Shown here piece by piece: positions 9,430 to 20,305 of a stretch of 64,000 nt of DNA. The number at the start of each line of letters is the position of its first letter. The first letter of the stretch is position 1. The DNA is taken from the NCBI RefSeq assembly GCF_026914185.1, contig NC_070574.1, positions 4,182,501-4,246,500 on the forward strand. Direction: 5' to 3'. The position numbers and the translations under genes were made by a program. The notes beneath the pieces were generated by a model. That model was not told the DNA's origin. It was given only the letters and a program-made list of their open reading frames with translations, and did no database searches. This DNA comes from Puccinia triticina (Eukaryota > Basidiomycota > Pucciniomycetes > Pucciniales > Pucciniaceae).

Positions 9430-11213
9430 ATGTATTTAAACATGTATGCATTTAGATATGTATTTCAACCCTCACCCGCTCACACAGCGGCGGGTGGAGG
9501 GCTTTGATCTTGGGCTCGGCACGCGAGGGCACGCGGTGATCAGCGCTCGGGAGTCGGGACGGATTGGGCGGAGTTGATGAGGCCAAGAAGAGTTGATGAC
9601 AAGCCGAAAGATGGCTCGATGAGCTTTTTTTAGCGCGAAGAAGAGTTGTGCTCTCATGTAGGAAGGACTCTTATGATGTGGGTGTAATAAGGCCGAACTC
9701 GGAAATAGTTGCAGATTGTAAGGGAAAAAGGGGAAATAGAGATAGATATTCAGATAGATAGAGCAGTTGAACTATGTAGGGGTATCTTTGGCTGCTATAA
9801 GCACCCAGCCCAAGGGGTCGAAAGTGCAAGCCCGACTGGCGACTTGGTTTTTTTTTTGTCTTGAGTCATGGCATGGCTCTCCATGCAACCGCTATGGCAG
9901 CTTATAATGGTGACTATAAACCTGTGTAAATACATAAACACTTTCCCAGCTGGAGGAGATAATGTACACCACCGGGTCACGCAAACATTGTCATAACATT
10001 TGTTTGCAACATTTTTCCGACGAATGCGTTTGGGTTGAGATATTGTTTTCATGTCGTCCTCAAACGGGAATGATCGGCTTGTCCAACGAGTCTCCAACAA
10101 CCATGCCGCAACTCGGAGTCGGACCATGAAGTGGAGCAGCCTGTTTGGGGGCACCCAGGCCAAAAAATCTTGCAGGAATCAAACACTCAACCTGATTGCA
10201 AGCAGCTTGGGGACGGGAATGCTGATCAACCGCTAGGCCAGGCCGGCTTGACTGGCCGGAAGCCCACTATTGGCATGGAATACAGCCAAATTTGGACCCA
10301 ATCATCCATATCCGACGAAGGTGGACACTCAACGTTGGGGACACGTTTTTCCAACCTGTCTCAAACGAGGCCTCGAGCCGCGGCGGCGTTCCGCGGAGGC
10401 GAGGTGGATTGGTTTGTCCAACGTTATCCGATCAAGGATTCGTTGGAAAAACGAACACCGATCAAAAATTTTGACCCGGTGGTGGATGTATTGGACCGAT
10501 CCTCCTGCAATCTGTGGATTGAAATATATGTATATACAAGCCTCCCCGTCTTCTGTCATGACTCGGTTTTGATCACGGAGGCTGTCTCTCCGGGAGATAG
10601 TGCCGAGGCTATCCCTTAGTGTCGTGACTCTCCAGAAAGGGCCCGATCGGTGCGTTTAATATACCAACCATTTTTCAGCCGGCCTTCCTTGATGAGCGGG
10701 CTGTGTTCCTGTGCCTGCTGACTTCTGATTCCGACTTCATCATAAGCCAACTGCCAAGGTCGAGCTCATCAGGCGATCTGAATCTGATCGGCGGGAGCTG
10801 ATGACTCAGCCCTGCCAGTCCGTCACCCTTAAACTCAGCCGTTTCCCCCGTCCTTCAAACTCCTCCCCAGCCTGCACTCTCCCAGCCTGTCTTCGACCAT
10901 CCCGCGTTCTGAATTGCAGTTTTAACAAATCAACAAACAAATAAATAAATAAATAAATAAATAAATACTTATTTGATTCGGTTCGGTTCGAGAGTTTACA
11001 TAAACACTACTCTTTCCTTTGTCAAGCTAAAAAATCCCCTAGTGCCCGGCCAGCGCTCTCTCTCATCATCATCATCATCCTTTGTATACTAACATCTTTT
11101 TGTTGTTGTGTTGTTCGTAGTTTGTTATTCCCAGCTCTTCTAGTTCTACTCCCCAGTGCTTCAATAGATAGATAAGATAGATTTCCCCCTTATTATACTT
11201 GTTTGTTTCCGAG
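9430..11213. other. Intergenic region upstream of the KH gene
   Basis: No convincing gene. Short ORFs at 10130-10620 lack recognisable similarity. A TAAA/AAAT microsatellite lies at about 10938-10969. The 5' flank of the KH gene has a CT-rich run and TCATCATCATCATC at 11063-11080, which is typical of fungal promoters; no clear TATA box was chosen. Confidence 0.5.
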
Positions 11214-14200
11214 ATGGATTTCTACTCGACCTTCTTCTGTCTTCCGCCCCTCCAGCAACCACCACCACCACCCCACCATCACCACCACCACCCCTCCCTC
11301 AGCAACCCCGCCCGCTCCCCCCCCTCCTCGGCATCTTCGCCCGCCTCCGACTCGCCCCACCATTCCGCCTCCGAACACTCCTTCACCCTCGCCCGCTCGC
11401 CCCCCTCCCCCTCAGCCCCAGCCTCCCTCCCCCTCATCTCTCGCATCCCCTCTCGAATCTCCACCAGCACCACGACTACCCCCGCCAGCCTCGCCCAGGC
11501 CCCCGCCAGCACTCCGCCTGCCGTCTCTACCACCATTCCTGGCACGAGCTCCTCCAGCACCCCGACTACCACTACCAGCACTAATACTACTACCATCGCT
11601 GCCACCCCTACGCCTGCCAGCGCAGCCCTCCATCCCTCGGCTCATCAACCCCATTCCGCACCTTCGGCTGCCTCACATTCCTCGGCCACCATCCAATCAG
11701 CCACCTCCCCCCCTCGATCGATCACCACCAACTCATCCGACTCAACCGCCTCCTCCAACCTCCACCCAGCCTCATCCTCAGCCGACCACCATGCCCCTCG
11801 TCCAATCCCTCAGAATGCCCCCTTGCCTGCCCCTGAGATCGTCCAGGCTGCATGTGCCGAACTCATGTCCGACTATCACTGTCTCGTCAATCCCACCCAG
11901 ATCACCAAGCCCTCTACGTATGCATTCCATCTCTCTGGCTCCTTCCCCCAAGTCATGGCTGCCCGAGGCCGTCTGTTGCGAGAACAACCCTTCCAAGTCG
12001 AAAGCTTCGTCGCCGTCGATCGCAACGACGTCCTCGAAAACGGCCCCAACGTCCGCCCGGTCATGAAGATCAGATTGGACGAAATCGCCTCGGCCTCTCG
12101 CGCCCATCTCTCCATCGTCGGCAACCCCCGTGATGGGGGCGGGATCGACATCGTGATTCGTGGCGATGCTGAAGCAGTGGAGGAAGCAAGAGTCAGGCTT
12201 CTAGTCCTGCTCGATCAACTCGTGAGCATCCTCAAGTCTATCGGATTTGGTGTCTTGAAAAAAAAAAAAGACCCAGTTAATCGGAAGAAACTCATACCTG
12301 GCTCTATTTACAGAACAGCTTACACTCCGAGGTTTGCGAAATCGATTACAAATTACACCATATCATCGCCGGTCGAAAGCGTTCAGTCATCCAATCCATT
12401 CAAGAGGAAACCGCTACCAATATCTATTTCCCGTCGGCTCTGTCCGGCGGTGGCATCCTGGGCGCTCGTTCTACATCTTTGGCTGAAAAACAAAACATGA
12501 TCTACATCACTGGCGAGTTCTTTGGTGTTCAGCGTGCCCGCGAGATGTTGTTCCAAGTATCGATGCACAAAGTAAGCCCATTTCATCCTCTACACTCCGC
12601 CAAGTGCCGTCCAAATTTATTCCTCTCGTTCATCCTGCCATCCTCAAAGAGCAAATGCATTATATCCAGGGACACGGCTATGCTCCCCAGGAAGCTGGAT
12701 TGGTTGCTTATGGAAAAATTGGCCCAGCTCCAGGAAATCATGTATGACAATGGCACGTTTATCAACTTTCCGCCCATTGGCAGTCAGGTCAGCGTGCTTT
12801 CGGTCTATGGCGACCATCGTGTTCACATCGAACGCACTATCCGAAGTCTCATGCAATTGGTTCGTCCCCATTGTTGTTCAGTTTTCAACTTTGATCTGAC
12901 CTCTCTCCCTTCCAATCGCCCCGATTCTCCGCTGGTTCAGGCCTGCGAGTTTTACATCGCCAACGTTTGGTTGCTCCCTAAATCGATCCAAGATGTCTAT
13001 CCGAATGGCTCACAGCCCAGCATTGTCAATCAAGCCGCAATTCAATCTGACGGCAATCGCATTGCGATCGAATCTGGCGCCGAAGTGGTGTTCAAAAGTA
13101 CAAACAGTTTTGAAGTTTATGGTACTGAGAAGGTTACCAAACGAGCCGTCGAAAAAATATTAGAGTTGGACATGGTCAAAAACTCTCAAGTCGAGATCCG
13201 ATTCCAGGTCGAGCTGGCTTGCGAACACCGTGACTTCATATCAGGCAAGAAAAACGGAAAAGTAAGTCTCTCTTCACGTGCCCAAGTCCTCCAGGTAGTG
13301 TACACTGATCCTTTTTCTGTTTACCGCCTGTCTTTTACCGTAGTTAAACAAGATTATGAAGACTTCGAACGTGAAAATTAAATTTGAGTCATTCAACGAC
13401 TACAACTTTATGCTCAACCTCTCCGGTAATCCTGCGACTGCCCTAATGGGATTGACGTTACTAGAGGAAGAACTCCCGGCCGAGATCTCTTTCCATATTC
13501 CTGAAGGTTACCACAAGCGAATCATCGGAGTCGGCGGTAAAAATATCCAAAGAATCATGAAAAAGTATGGTGTTTATGTAAAATTTTCTAATGCGAAGGA
13601 GTTTGCCAAATTGGGGGGCTATCAAAACAATCATGACAATGTTGTCGCACGGTTCGTTCTTTATCTGGCTTTTTGTCCGCCAAACCGCACATGAACTGAT
13701 CAGGGCTTGCTTGTCTATTGTGGCTTCACCAGCACTCCAGCCAAGAATGCCGAAAACCTTGAAAACTTGAAACAATCGGTAATGGAGCTGGTCCATCCTA
13801 AAGACAAAGACTTTGTCATTGAATACCTGAACATTGATCGCACCCAACACCGAACAATCTTGGGAGAGAAATCTATTTTTATTCATGATATCGAGTCTAA
13901 GACCAACACGTGCTTCTACTTCCCGTCGACTGAATCGGGATCGTCGACTATCGAAATCTTCGGCCCACGCTCTCAGATTGCGATTGCCAAGCAAATGATC
14001 ATGTCTCACATTGGCCTCGAAGCAGATTGTCGATTAATGGCTACAAGTGAGCTGCTGAGGGTGGTCGCGAGCGATGAATTTGACGAGAAGGTTATCCAGA
14101 CTTGCAAGAATCATTGGAATGTCACTGTCTTGGTCATCAATGGTGGAGCCGAGGGCGAGGAATTAACGGTCAAGTTTGGACTGACTCGGGCGAATGCTGA

Positions 14201-15193
14201 GAACTTGCAAAATGCGCGCGAGACGTTGGAAGCTTTCTTAATCGAGAAAAAGGTTGGTGTTCTTTCTGAATATTTAGGTGGATGTGAACCAGTCTCGTGA
14301 CTAACATGGCACCAATCCTTACAGATCAACTTTCACCGAGAGAGGGGCGCAACTGGCTCATATCCCCGCCGCAACACCGTTACTAGCATCGGCTCTCTTG
14401 ATCGATCAACCAATGGCTTCAACACTTTCACCCCACCCACACCAACCGATACAGCGGGTTTTGGTACGATCAATCGACATGGCAGCGAGAAGGATCTTCA
14501 AGGATTGGTCGATCGAAATGGTGGTCACTATCACTACCCCTCATTATCCTCCTCCACCAACTCAGCTTCCTCGTATGCATATCATCCGGCCATGTCCATG
14601 AATAGATTTTATAATCAGTTTGTTGGTCTAGATGGGCATATGATTGGTGTATCCAACGGGCAGACTGCCATTGGTGCTCCCGGTAATACGGACTGGGCCT
14701 CGATTCCTAGACAAATGGTTGTGAGTTTAAGTGATTTATTTCCAGTGGTATTCATCATGACGCAGTATGCTGATCACGAATGATACTCTACTAGCAGAAA
14801 AGCAACAACTACAACAGTACCAACCCTCTCGCAAGCGGTGTGAACATGTCCAACAGCCCGATTGGAAAACCCATACATGGCTCTTCCGTTTTATCCTCAC
14901 TCGATGGCAATTCATACCCCAGTTTTATCAATCGAAAAAGTGCCATCAGTCCTCGAGCCCAATCACTTGATTTGGGTCGACCTACCTTCGGATCCGGATC
15001 TCAATTAAGTAAAGATTATAATTCTCAAGGATTGTTTAACGGTGCAAACTCAGCGGCCGGAGAATCACCCTCGCGTGGGTCCACCAATAACCCCGCTGGA
15101 CTCGGTCATCGTCATCGGTTCAGTCAGGGTGGGCTCAACACTTACTCAAGCGGCTTGATGAATGGATTCGCCGGACTCAATCTCGGTCTCTGA
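11214..15193 (+). CDS. Multi-KH-domain RNA-binding protein (vigilin/Bicaudal-C-like)
   Basis: The gene is predicted to bind RNA in the cytoplasm through repeated KH domains. Exons: 11214-12221, 12314-12571, 12650-12859, 12941-13261, 13344-13651, 13733-14252, 14325-14720, 14795-15193. They join in frame to 1139 residues. The first 210 residues or so are Pro/Ser/Thr-rich low complexity. KH-like segments follow: LHHIIAGRKRSVIQSIQEE (about residue 350), HRDFISGKKNGKLNKIM across the exon 4/5 join (about 590), and HKRIIGVGGKNIQRIMKK with the GxxG loop GVGG at about 662-665. A further degenerate unit is HRTILGEKSIFIHDIE (about 750). The C-terminal 250 residues are Ser/Asn/Gly-rich. The third intron (12860-12940) is 81 bp without a stop, so its removal is inferred from the family pattern. 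No SAM domain was seen, so it is not a plain Bicaudal-C. The ATG at 11214 is the first in frame. Confidence 0.85.
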
Positions 15194-16873
15194 TCGATAT
15201 CGCCCAATCAAGGCATACATATATACAACGCGTAGTCACTACGAATTTCATTTTTTTATTGTTAACTTCATCATAGAAAAGTACAAGAGTTGTTTTTTGG
15301 TTCGTTTTTTTTTTCTCTAGCTGACTAGGTCACCGAACCCGAATGGCTACTGTTGATTCACCAGTTAGACACGCGCGCGAGATTTGAATTTCTTCCCCTT
15401 TTGTGAATTTCTGATTATGTGTTTTGTGGTTGATAATCCTTTCAGTGTCCCAGTTGTGAATTCACACTCCCTAAGAACGTATTCAAATCAATGACTCGAT
15501 GATTCCGATCAAGCACCAACGTCGATCAAATTTTCGACTCTTAGATTTTAATCTTCCCTATCACCCAAAAGTTGACGATCACCACCCAAGACTTCATCTC
15601 CTACAAGATACTACTACACGATATGTCTCCTGATTATTTAATATCTCAACTCGTTTATCAATTGCTTTTTTTGTTTCCATCTTAGTAATTGTGACGATCA
15701 CGATACCGTTGTTGTCGTCTCATGTTTTACGTCTTTCTTTTTTTTTCAAGAATAAACTTAAAAAAAGCAAAAAATCGGGCTAGCAACTTTGTGACTACAT
15801 CTTTTGTATGACTACCACTTTCATCCTTCCAAGAAACTAGAAGGCCTGAACCAGTGAAACATAAAGAAACTGCATACTGCAACTTCTGGGTACTTCATTT
15901 GCGGTGACCACATTTGTACATACAAAACTTGGTTTGCCCAGGCATAATTACGTTTTGCATTATTGTGTTGTTTTTTTCTTCAAAATAAAAACCAATTGAA
16001 AGACTACTTGAACATGAACACAAATGATGCTTGTCATTGTAGAAAATAAAAGTGATTCATTCACCAGAGAGGAATCTGTGGCACTCTTCAGAGAGTTCCT
16101 GACTGTAATTTCATCTGATGTAGGTGGTGTCTACATAGTTCATATCACCCATGACATCTGTTTTACAGTCAAACCCATGAGGAGTTTGACTGTAACCTAA
16201 CCTATGTTGAACTGATCAACAGCTCAGTCATTGTTTATCTTGAACTAGTGCTTAGTTACACAACTTCATATGTCATGTAGGACTGCTCTAACTGTTTGAA
16301 GGGAATTACCAAAGATTCACTGGACTGATTTTTCACACTTGTTATTGAAACAGATTGTGAGCATTCCAAGCTTGCCTGAATGCCCACACACTCAGATGAC
16401 CATGCCTTCTTACACCAATAATTCCACAAGGGTACATAAACACTTACCACTGCCAGCCTGCTCACTTGCTTGACACAACATTCTGGATGCTGTTGTTAGA
16501 TCTAGAGAATGTGATTACTGATGTGCCTGATTATCAGGTATTGTGAGGGGCTGTTGAGTCTTTTTACCTACATGGCTTGGTTGTACTCTAATGTCAGAGC
16601 AGGCTCATCAAGTAGTGAGCAGAAAAAAAGGGGTCCTGAGTGTGCCTCAAGGTTTGCCTATTTATTGCTGCAACCCACTCCTATGGTTTTATCTCCCATC
16701 TAAATTAAATCTTAATTGGAAACACACCTCCTTTGCCCGTAAGCGGCCAAGAGTCTCAACTTGAGATTTTGGGGCGCAAGGCCCAGGGCAATGGATTCCC
16801 AAAATTGCCAAAATTCTGAATAGACAGTTTGGTTCAGAAAAATAGAAGCTTCAAACCATCAGGGCAAAAAATA
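15194..16873. other. 3' flank and intergenic region
   Basis: Probable 3' UTR of the KH gene, with AATAAA-type signals at about 15751 and 15984. From 16000 to 16870 no gene or strong repeat is visible. Small ORFs here have no recognisable features. Confidence 0.5.
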
Positions 16874-17030
16874 TGGTATTCAAAATTGCATATGTCACTA
16901 TTTACATAAAATCATAAAACCAATTTTGGCTGGGAGATGTCAGCGTGCATAAAACTTTAAGTGACATCTCCCAGCCAAAATTGCAGTTTATGATTTTATG
17001 TAAAAAAATCTCATGCAATTTTGAATACCA
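16874..17030. mobile_element. Small hairpin MITE (157 bp)
   Basis: The ends are inverted copies of TGGTATTCAAAATTGCAT, and TA borders both sides (16872-16873, 17031-17032). The two arms (including TTTACATAAAATCATAAA and CAATTTTGGCTGGGAGATGTCA) pair almost along the whole element, leaving a loop of about 25 bases. It shares the TGGTRTT terminal motif with the elements at 17163, 5292 and 8138. Confidence 0.8.
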
Positions 17031-17162
17031 TAAAAAAACCAGTCAAAAATTGAGTTCTGCATGTGGTGATGACATTGTTTACCACCAAACTTTGTAGATT
17101 GTCTCATGCCAAATGTCCTGATTAGTAAGTCCCTCCTTGCGGGAGAGATCTTGATGCTATTA

Positions 17163-17339
17163 TGGTGTTCAAAGTTGGTTTGCATAATTTTATGCATGCA
17201 TAAATCATAAAATCATAAAATCTTTTTTGCAGGGGATATGACTGTCTGATTATGTAATACAAAATTTCCTCACCAAAATATTTTTATGATTTTATGATTT
17301 ATGCATGCATAAAATTATGCAAACCAACTTTGGACACCA
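17163..17339. mobile_element. Small hairpin MITE (177 bp) next to a gene start
   Basis: The ends are inverted copies of TGGTGTTCAAAGTTGGTTTG (the right side has TTTGGACACCA). TA borders both sides (17161-17162, 17340-17341). The inner arms share TGCATAATTTTATGCATGCA and TAAATCATAAAATCA. The right end lies 138 bp before the ATG at 17478, so it probably lies in the promoter or 5' UTR of that gene. Confidence 0.8.
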
Positions 17340-17477
17340 TATATGTATGCATCTCGACCAGGCCAAATCATAAATGGGTGCCCCCCCGTCTTCAGCGGGG
17401 ACGAGGACTTGTTTCGGGGGGACTTGTGTCAGTATGTAGACTGTAGCCCGGCTACAACAACCAACAACTCATTCGCC

Positions 17478-18910
17478 ATGGCCGACAGTCGACTTGAAAT
17501 CGCTCCACTCCCCGCACAGGATATCACAATCGCTGACGCGATCAAAGCCAGCTGCAAGGAATGTCTAGAAAGATACGGCATAAATGTCAGTTCCTTCTCA
17601 CAGTTTTAATCACATTTAATTCTCGTTTGAGTTAAAGAGAATATTTGAAGTTCGCAGATCAATAAGTCTGCCTGTGAAGATTTCTTGCTCAAGCTCGATC
17701 GGGACGAATATGAGAAGCGGGTCGAAGCAGAACCAGTCCACCTTAGATTTCCGTTGCAATTTTCGAGCCAACTGGATGAATTGAACGTTGTCGCTATGGT
17801 CTGTCTTCTGGAAGGTTTCCACTCTTATGAAGACCTCCTCAAAGAGAAAACAGGCCGAGGAGTGTGGGAGGTACTACCCCGTTGGTTGTCGTTTTTACAT
17901 ATCTACCTGTTAAAAAATGCAGACTACCTCAATTGCGCAATGCCTCTGACGTTGAATACGTGCGATTTTTTGCAGACTATGCGATACCTAGTGTTGGCAG
18001 CTTATTTAAGTCCTGAATCCCAATCAACTTCAATCCTAACTACACGAGGATTGGTTGAAGCTACTCCTGAATACATCTCAACTGTCCTTTCACTTCCTTT
18101 ACACATTGAACGACCAATCGCCGAGAATTCTCCAATCAGCTTGGCCGAACCTGATCGGGCCGTCGCTCGTTTCGTCGAAGATCTTCTGGAGGTCTTGCAT
18201 TCTACCGGGAAAGTCCTCCAACAATCAGGTCTACCTAACTTGGCTAGCTTCTTAGCTACTAGGACAACCTTGAATGAGGACGAAATGATTCGCCAACTCA
18301 CCGGTGCATTTTCTACTTTCCGAGACATGTACACACTCGACGGCAAATGTGCGTTTAACGAATATTTTCGCATTTGGCTACTCACTCTAGTGGAGACAAT
18401 GTGGATAAATTATAACACTTTTCTCCTTTTACTCTTCAGATGTATATCTGATGAAGAAAGCATTATTCTTGGTGTATAACATTCAGAATACCTCAATGTC
18501 GTTTCCGAAGCTGAAAACACTGCCTCCAATCTTAGCTGATGACGCACTGCCAGGTTAGAAGTTTCCATTTGATTAAGGGTATTACAATGCTGACTGTTCC
18601 CGCTCACACATCACTAGTGCTCCTTGTCCAAACGGGACTTTTAGACATTTCCCAATCGACAGACAATTCATTACGAGATATGACTTTATCCAATTCCCAT
18701 TTGAAGATTTCATCTCGCTCGGCCACAACACTCCGGGCATCTAGTGTAGCCTGTTGCCACTTCCTCATCGACCTAGTCCAGAATCTCTCAAAGACGAATA
18801 AGTCGCTTGAATTCGTTGACCGAGATGGATTGATACGCTATTTGTCTAATTTGAGTCGAGAAAGAAGTAGCTCTTGCGCAATCAGAGAAGAAGGGGTGGT
18901 GGTTTATTAG
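17478..18910 (+). CDS. Divergent Qng1-like (queuosine salvage fold) protein
   Basis: Exons: 17478-17585, 17658-17870, 17976-18348, 18440-18553, 18618-18910, giving 366 residues. The order of segments resembles the Q-salvage family (DUF2419, nucleosidases that release queuine). A FP(L/S)xF region and TGRGVWE (about residue 105) come first, then VEDLLEVLHSTGKVL, then FSTFRDMYTLDGK followed by MKKALFLVYNIQ. LADDALPVLLVQTGLLDIS and RASSVACCHFLIDLVQNL close the family-like core. The canonical catalytic aspartate motif of characterised Qng1 proteins (DTLNFSFW-like) is not recognisable; the aligned region reads ELNVVAMVCLLEG. The protein may therefore be an inactive or diverged paralogue. All exon phases agree. 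A decayed copy of exon 1 lies at 4868. The assignment rests on recalled family patterns. Confidence 0.6.
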
Positions 18911-20305
18911 AATCAGAATGCCGTTTTTCTGAATTCTAAAACTGAATCTGTTTTCCGTATTCAAAATGCATGGGTCTGGCCCACAGAAAGCTACAGTACA
19001 TAGCTTGGTGCAGTACACTACATACTGCTTTAAAACCAGACTGGAAATAGTAGACGGAAGGGCCAAATTTTTCCTAGCTTCCTTTCTCCCTCAAATCAGA
19101 TTACCTGAGCTTTTGTGGTCCATCATGTAAACTTGACCTGATTAGTCAATCTGAACTTGACACAAGTCCCTCGAGGGCATATGTATTCCGATGGCTGCCC
19201 CTGATCGGCACAATAGCCGCGAGGGACTTTAGAGTTAAGTTAAATCACTAATCATATGGTGCCAAAATATGACATTTGAATGCAAAACATTTTTCCTTGA
19301 GTACATTTTGGGACTCACCCTCGCCGTCGGGAACCCGGCAGCGCGGGGCAGGGCACTGCCAAACGGGTACCGCTTGGCGATCTCCTGAGCTAGATTCCAT
19401 CATCTGGATTCTGATGTTCCTGTTCCTGGTCCGCATCTCTCCCATTCCTTCATCTTTTTATCAGATCAAGGCAGTGTAAATTGGAATCTTAGCAATAAAA
19501 AACAGGTCACTACATGCAAGAAAAAGTTGTGCAACTGCCATCAGTTGACATGCGCAAACTCGAAGGGAGCAGGTGGTGTTTAGCTGACCCTTTGTCATAT
19601 GTCACTTCAACAAAGCTTCAATGCACAGTCACTGTGCAAAGAAACATTGTTATGTACTTAGGTGGAGTATGAATGGTCATTATCCTGGAGCATCTTGCAT
19701 GTCAACTGACGCCAGTTGCATGACTTTTTCTTGCAGTGGGTAAATTTTCTCCGAGGTTACTATTTATATACGAGGAGAATGATTAGATAAATATGATATA
19801 TTTGATCTGTAAACAACTCATTATGCTCAACTTCTCAGTTAAAAGATCCAGCACAAGTTGAGAGCTCATTGAATACAGCATCAGAAGATAAGTATTTGCA
19901 GGTGTAAAACAGAAGACTATCATTCATTTGTGATATGAAATGTGACGCAATTGTAAGACTTATCTATTTATTGACGGTGTTTCAATAGGCTTGGCCTTGA
20001 AATTCAAAATGGTTGTATAAAAACAATTTAAGTTTGGAGCATACAATTGTGGCAAGCAGGAATGTTCTGTAAAAAGCAATAGATTAATATCTTCTGATCT
20101 TTACCAACCTATGATGTGGGTTTCCAGACTTTTTCTTCACTATAGCAATTGGTACCTTTTTCCGTTTTGGGCAGTAGAATATTGAAATGGATTACATAGG
20201 AGGGAAAACGAATTTTTATACCACTGTCCAACACTATTTGGGCCTTGAGGATCGGCAAAAAGCTCTCATATAGCAGACAAGTAAACGCTTGCCCTTGGAA
20301 ACCGT
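18911..20305. other. Intergenic region
   Basis: No gene was recognised. It contains a small inverted pair AAGTCCCTCGAGGG / CGCGAGGGACTT (about 19163-19228) and the CACTA-type MITE listed separately. The rest is AT-rich, unremarkable sequence. Confidence 0.5.
19508..19738. mobile_element. CACTA-type MITE (231 bp), perfect 3-bp duplication
   Basis: The left end starts CACTACATGCAAGAAAAAG and the right end closes CTTTTTCTTGCAGTG. Inverted similarity continues through CAACTG and CAGTTGACATG for about 45 bp. The trinucleotide GGT flanks both ends (19505-19507, 19739-19741). CACT termini and a 3-bp duplication are the marks of the CACTA (EnSpm) superfamily. No coding sequence. Confidence 0.8.

Noticed and set aside
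9150..9439. Plus and minus ORFs around 9.2-9.4 kb
   Set aside because: These lie in MITE copy 2 and the foldback arm, and the same ORFs appear in inverted form at 5.3 kb as repeat by-products.
11203..12066. Long Pro/His-rich ORFs in other frames of the KH gene exon 1
   Set aside because: They are shadows of the low-complexity coding sequence starting at 11214.
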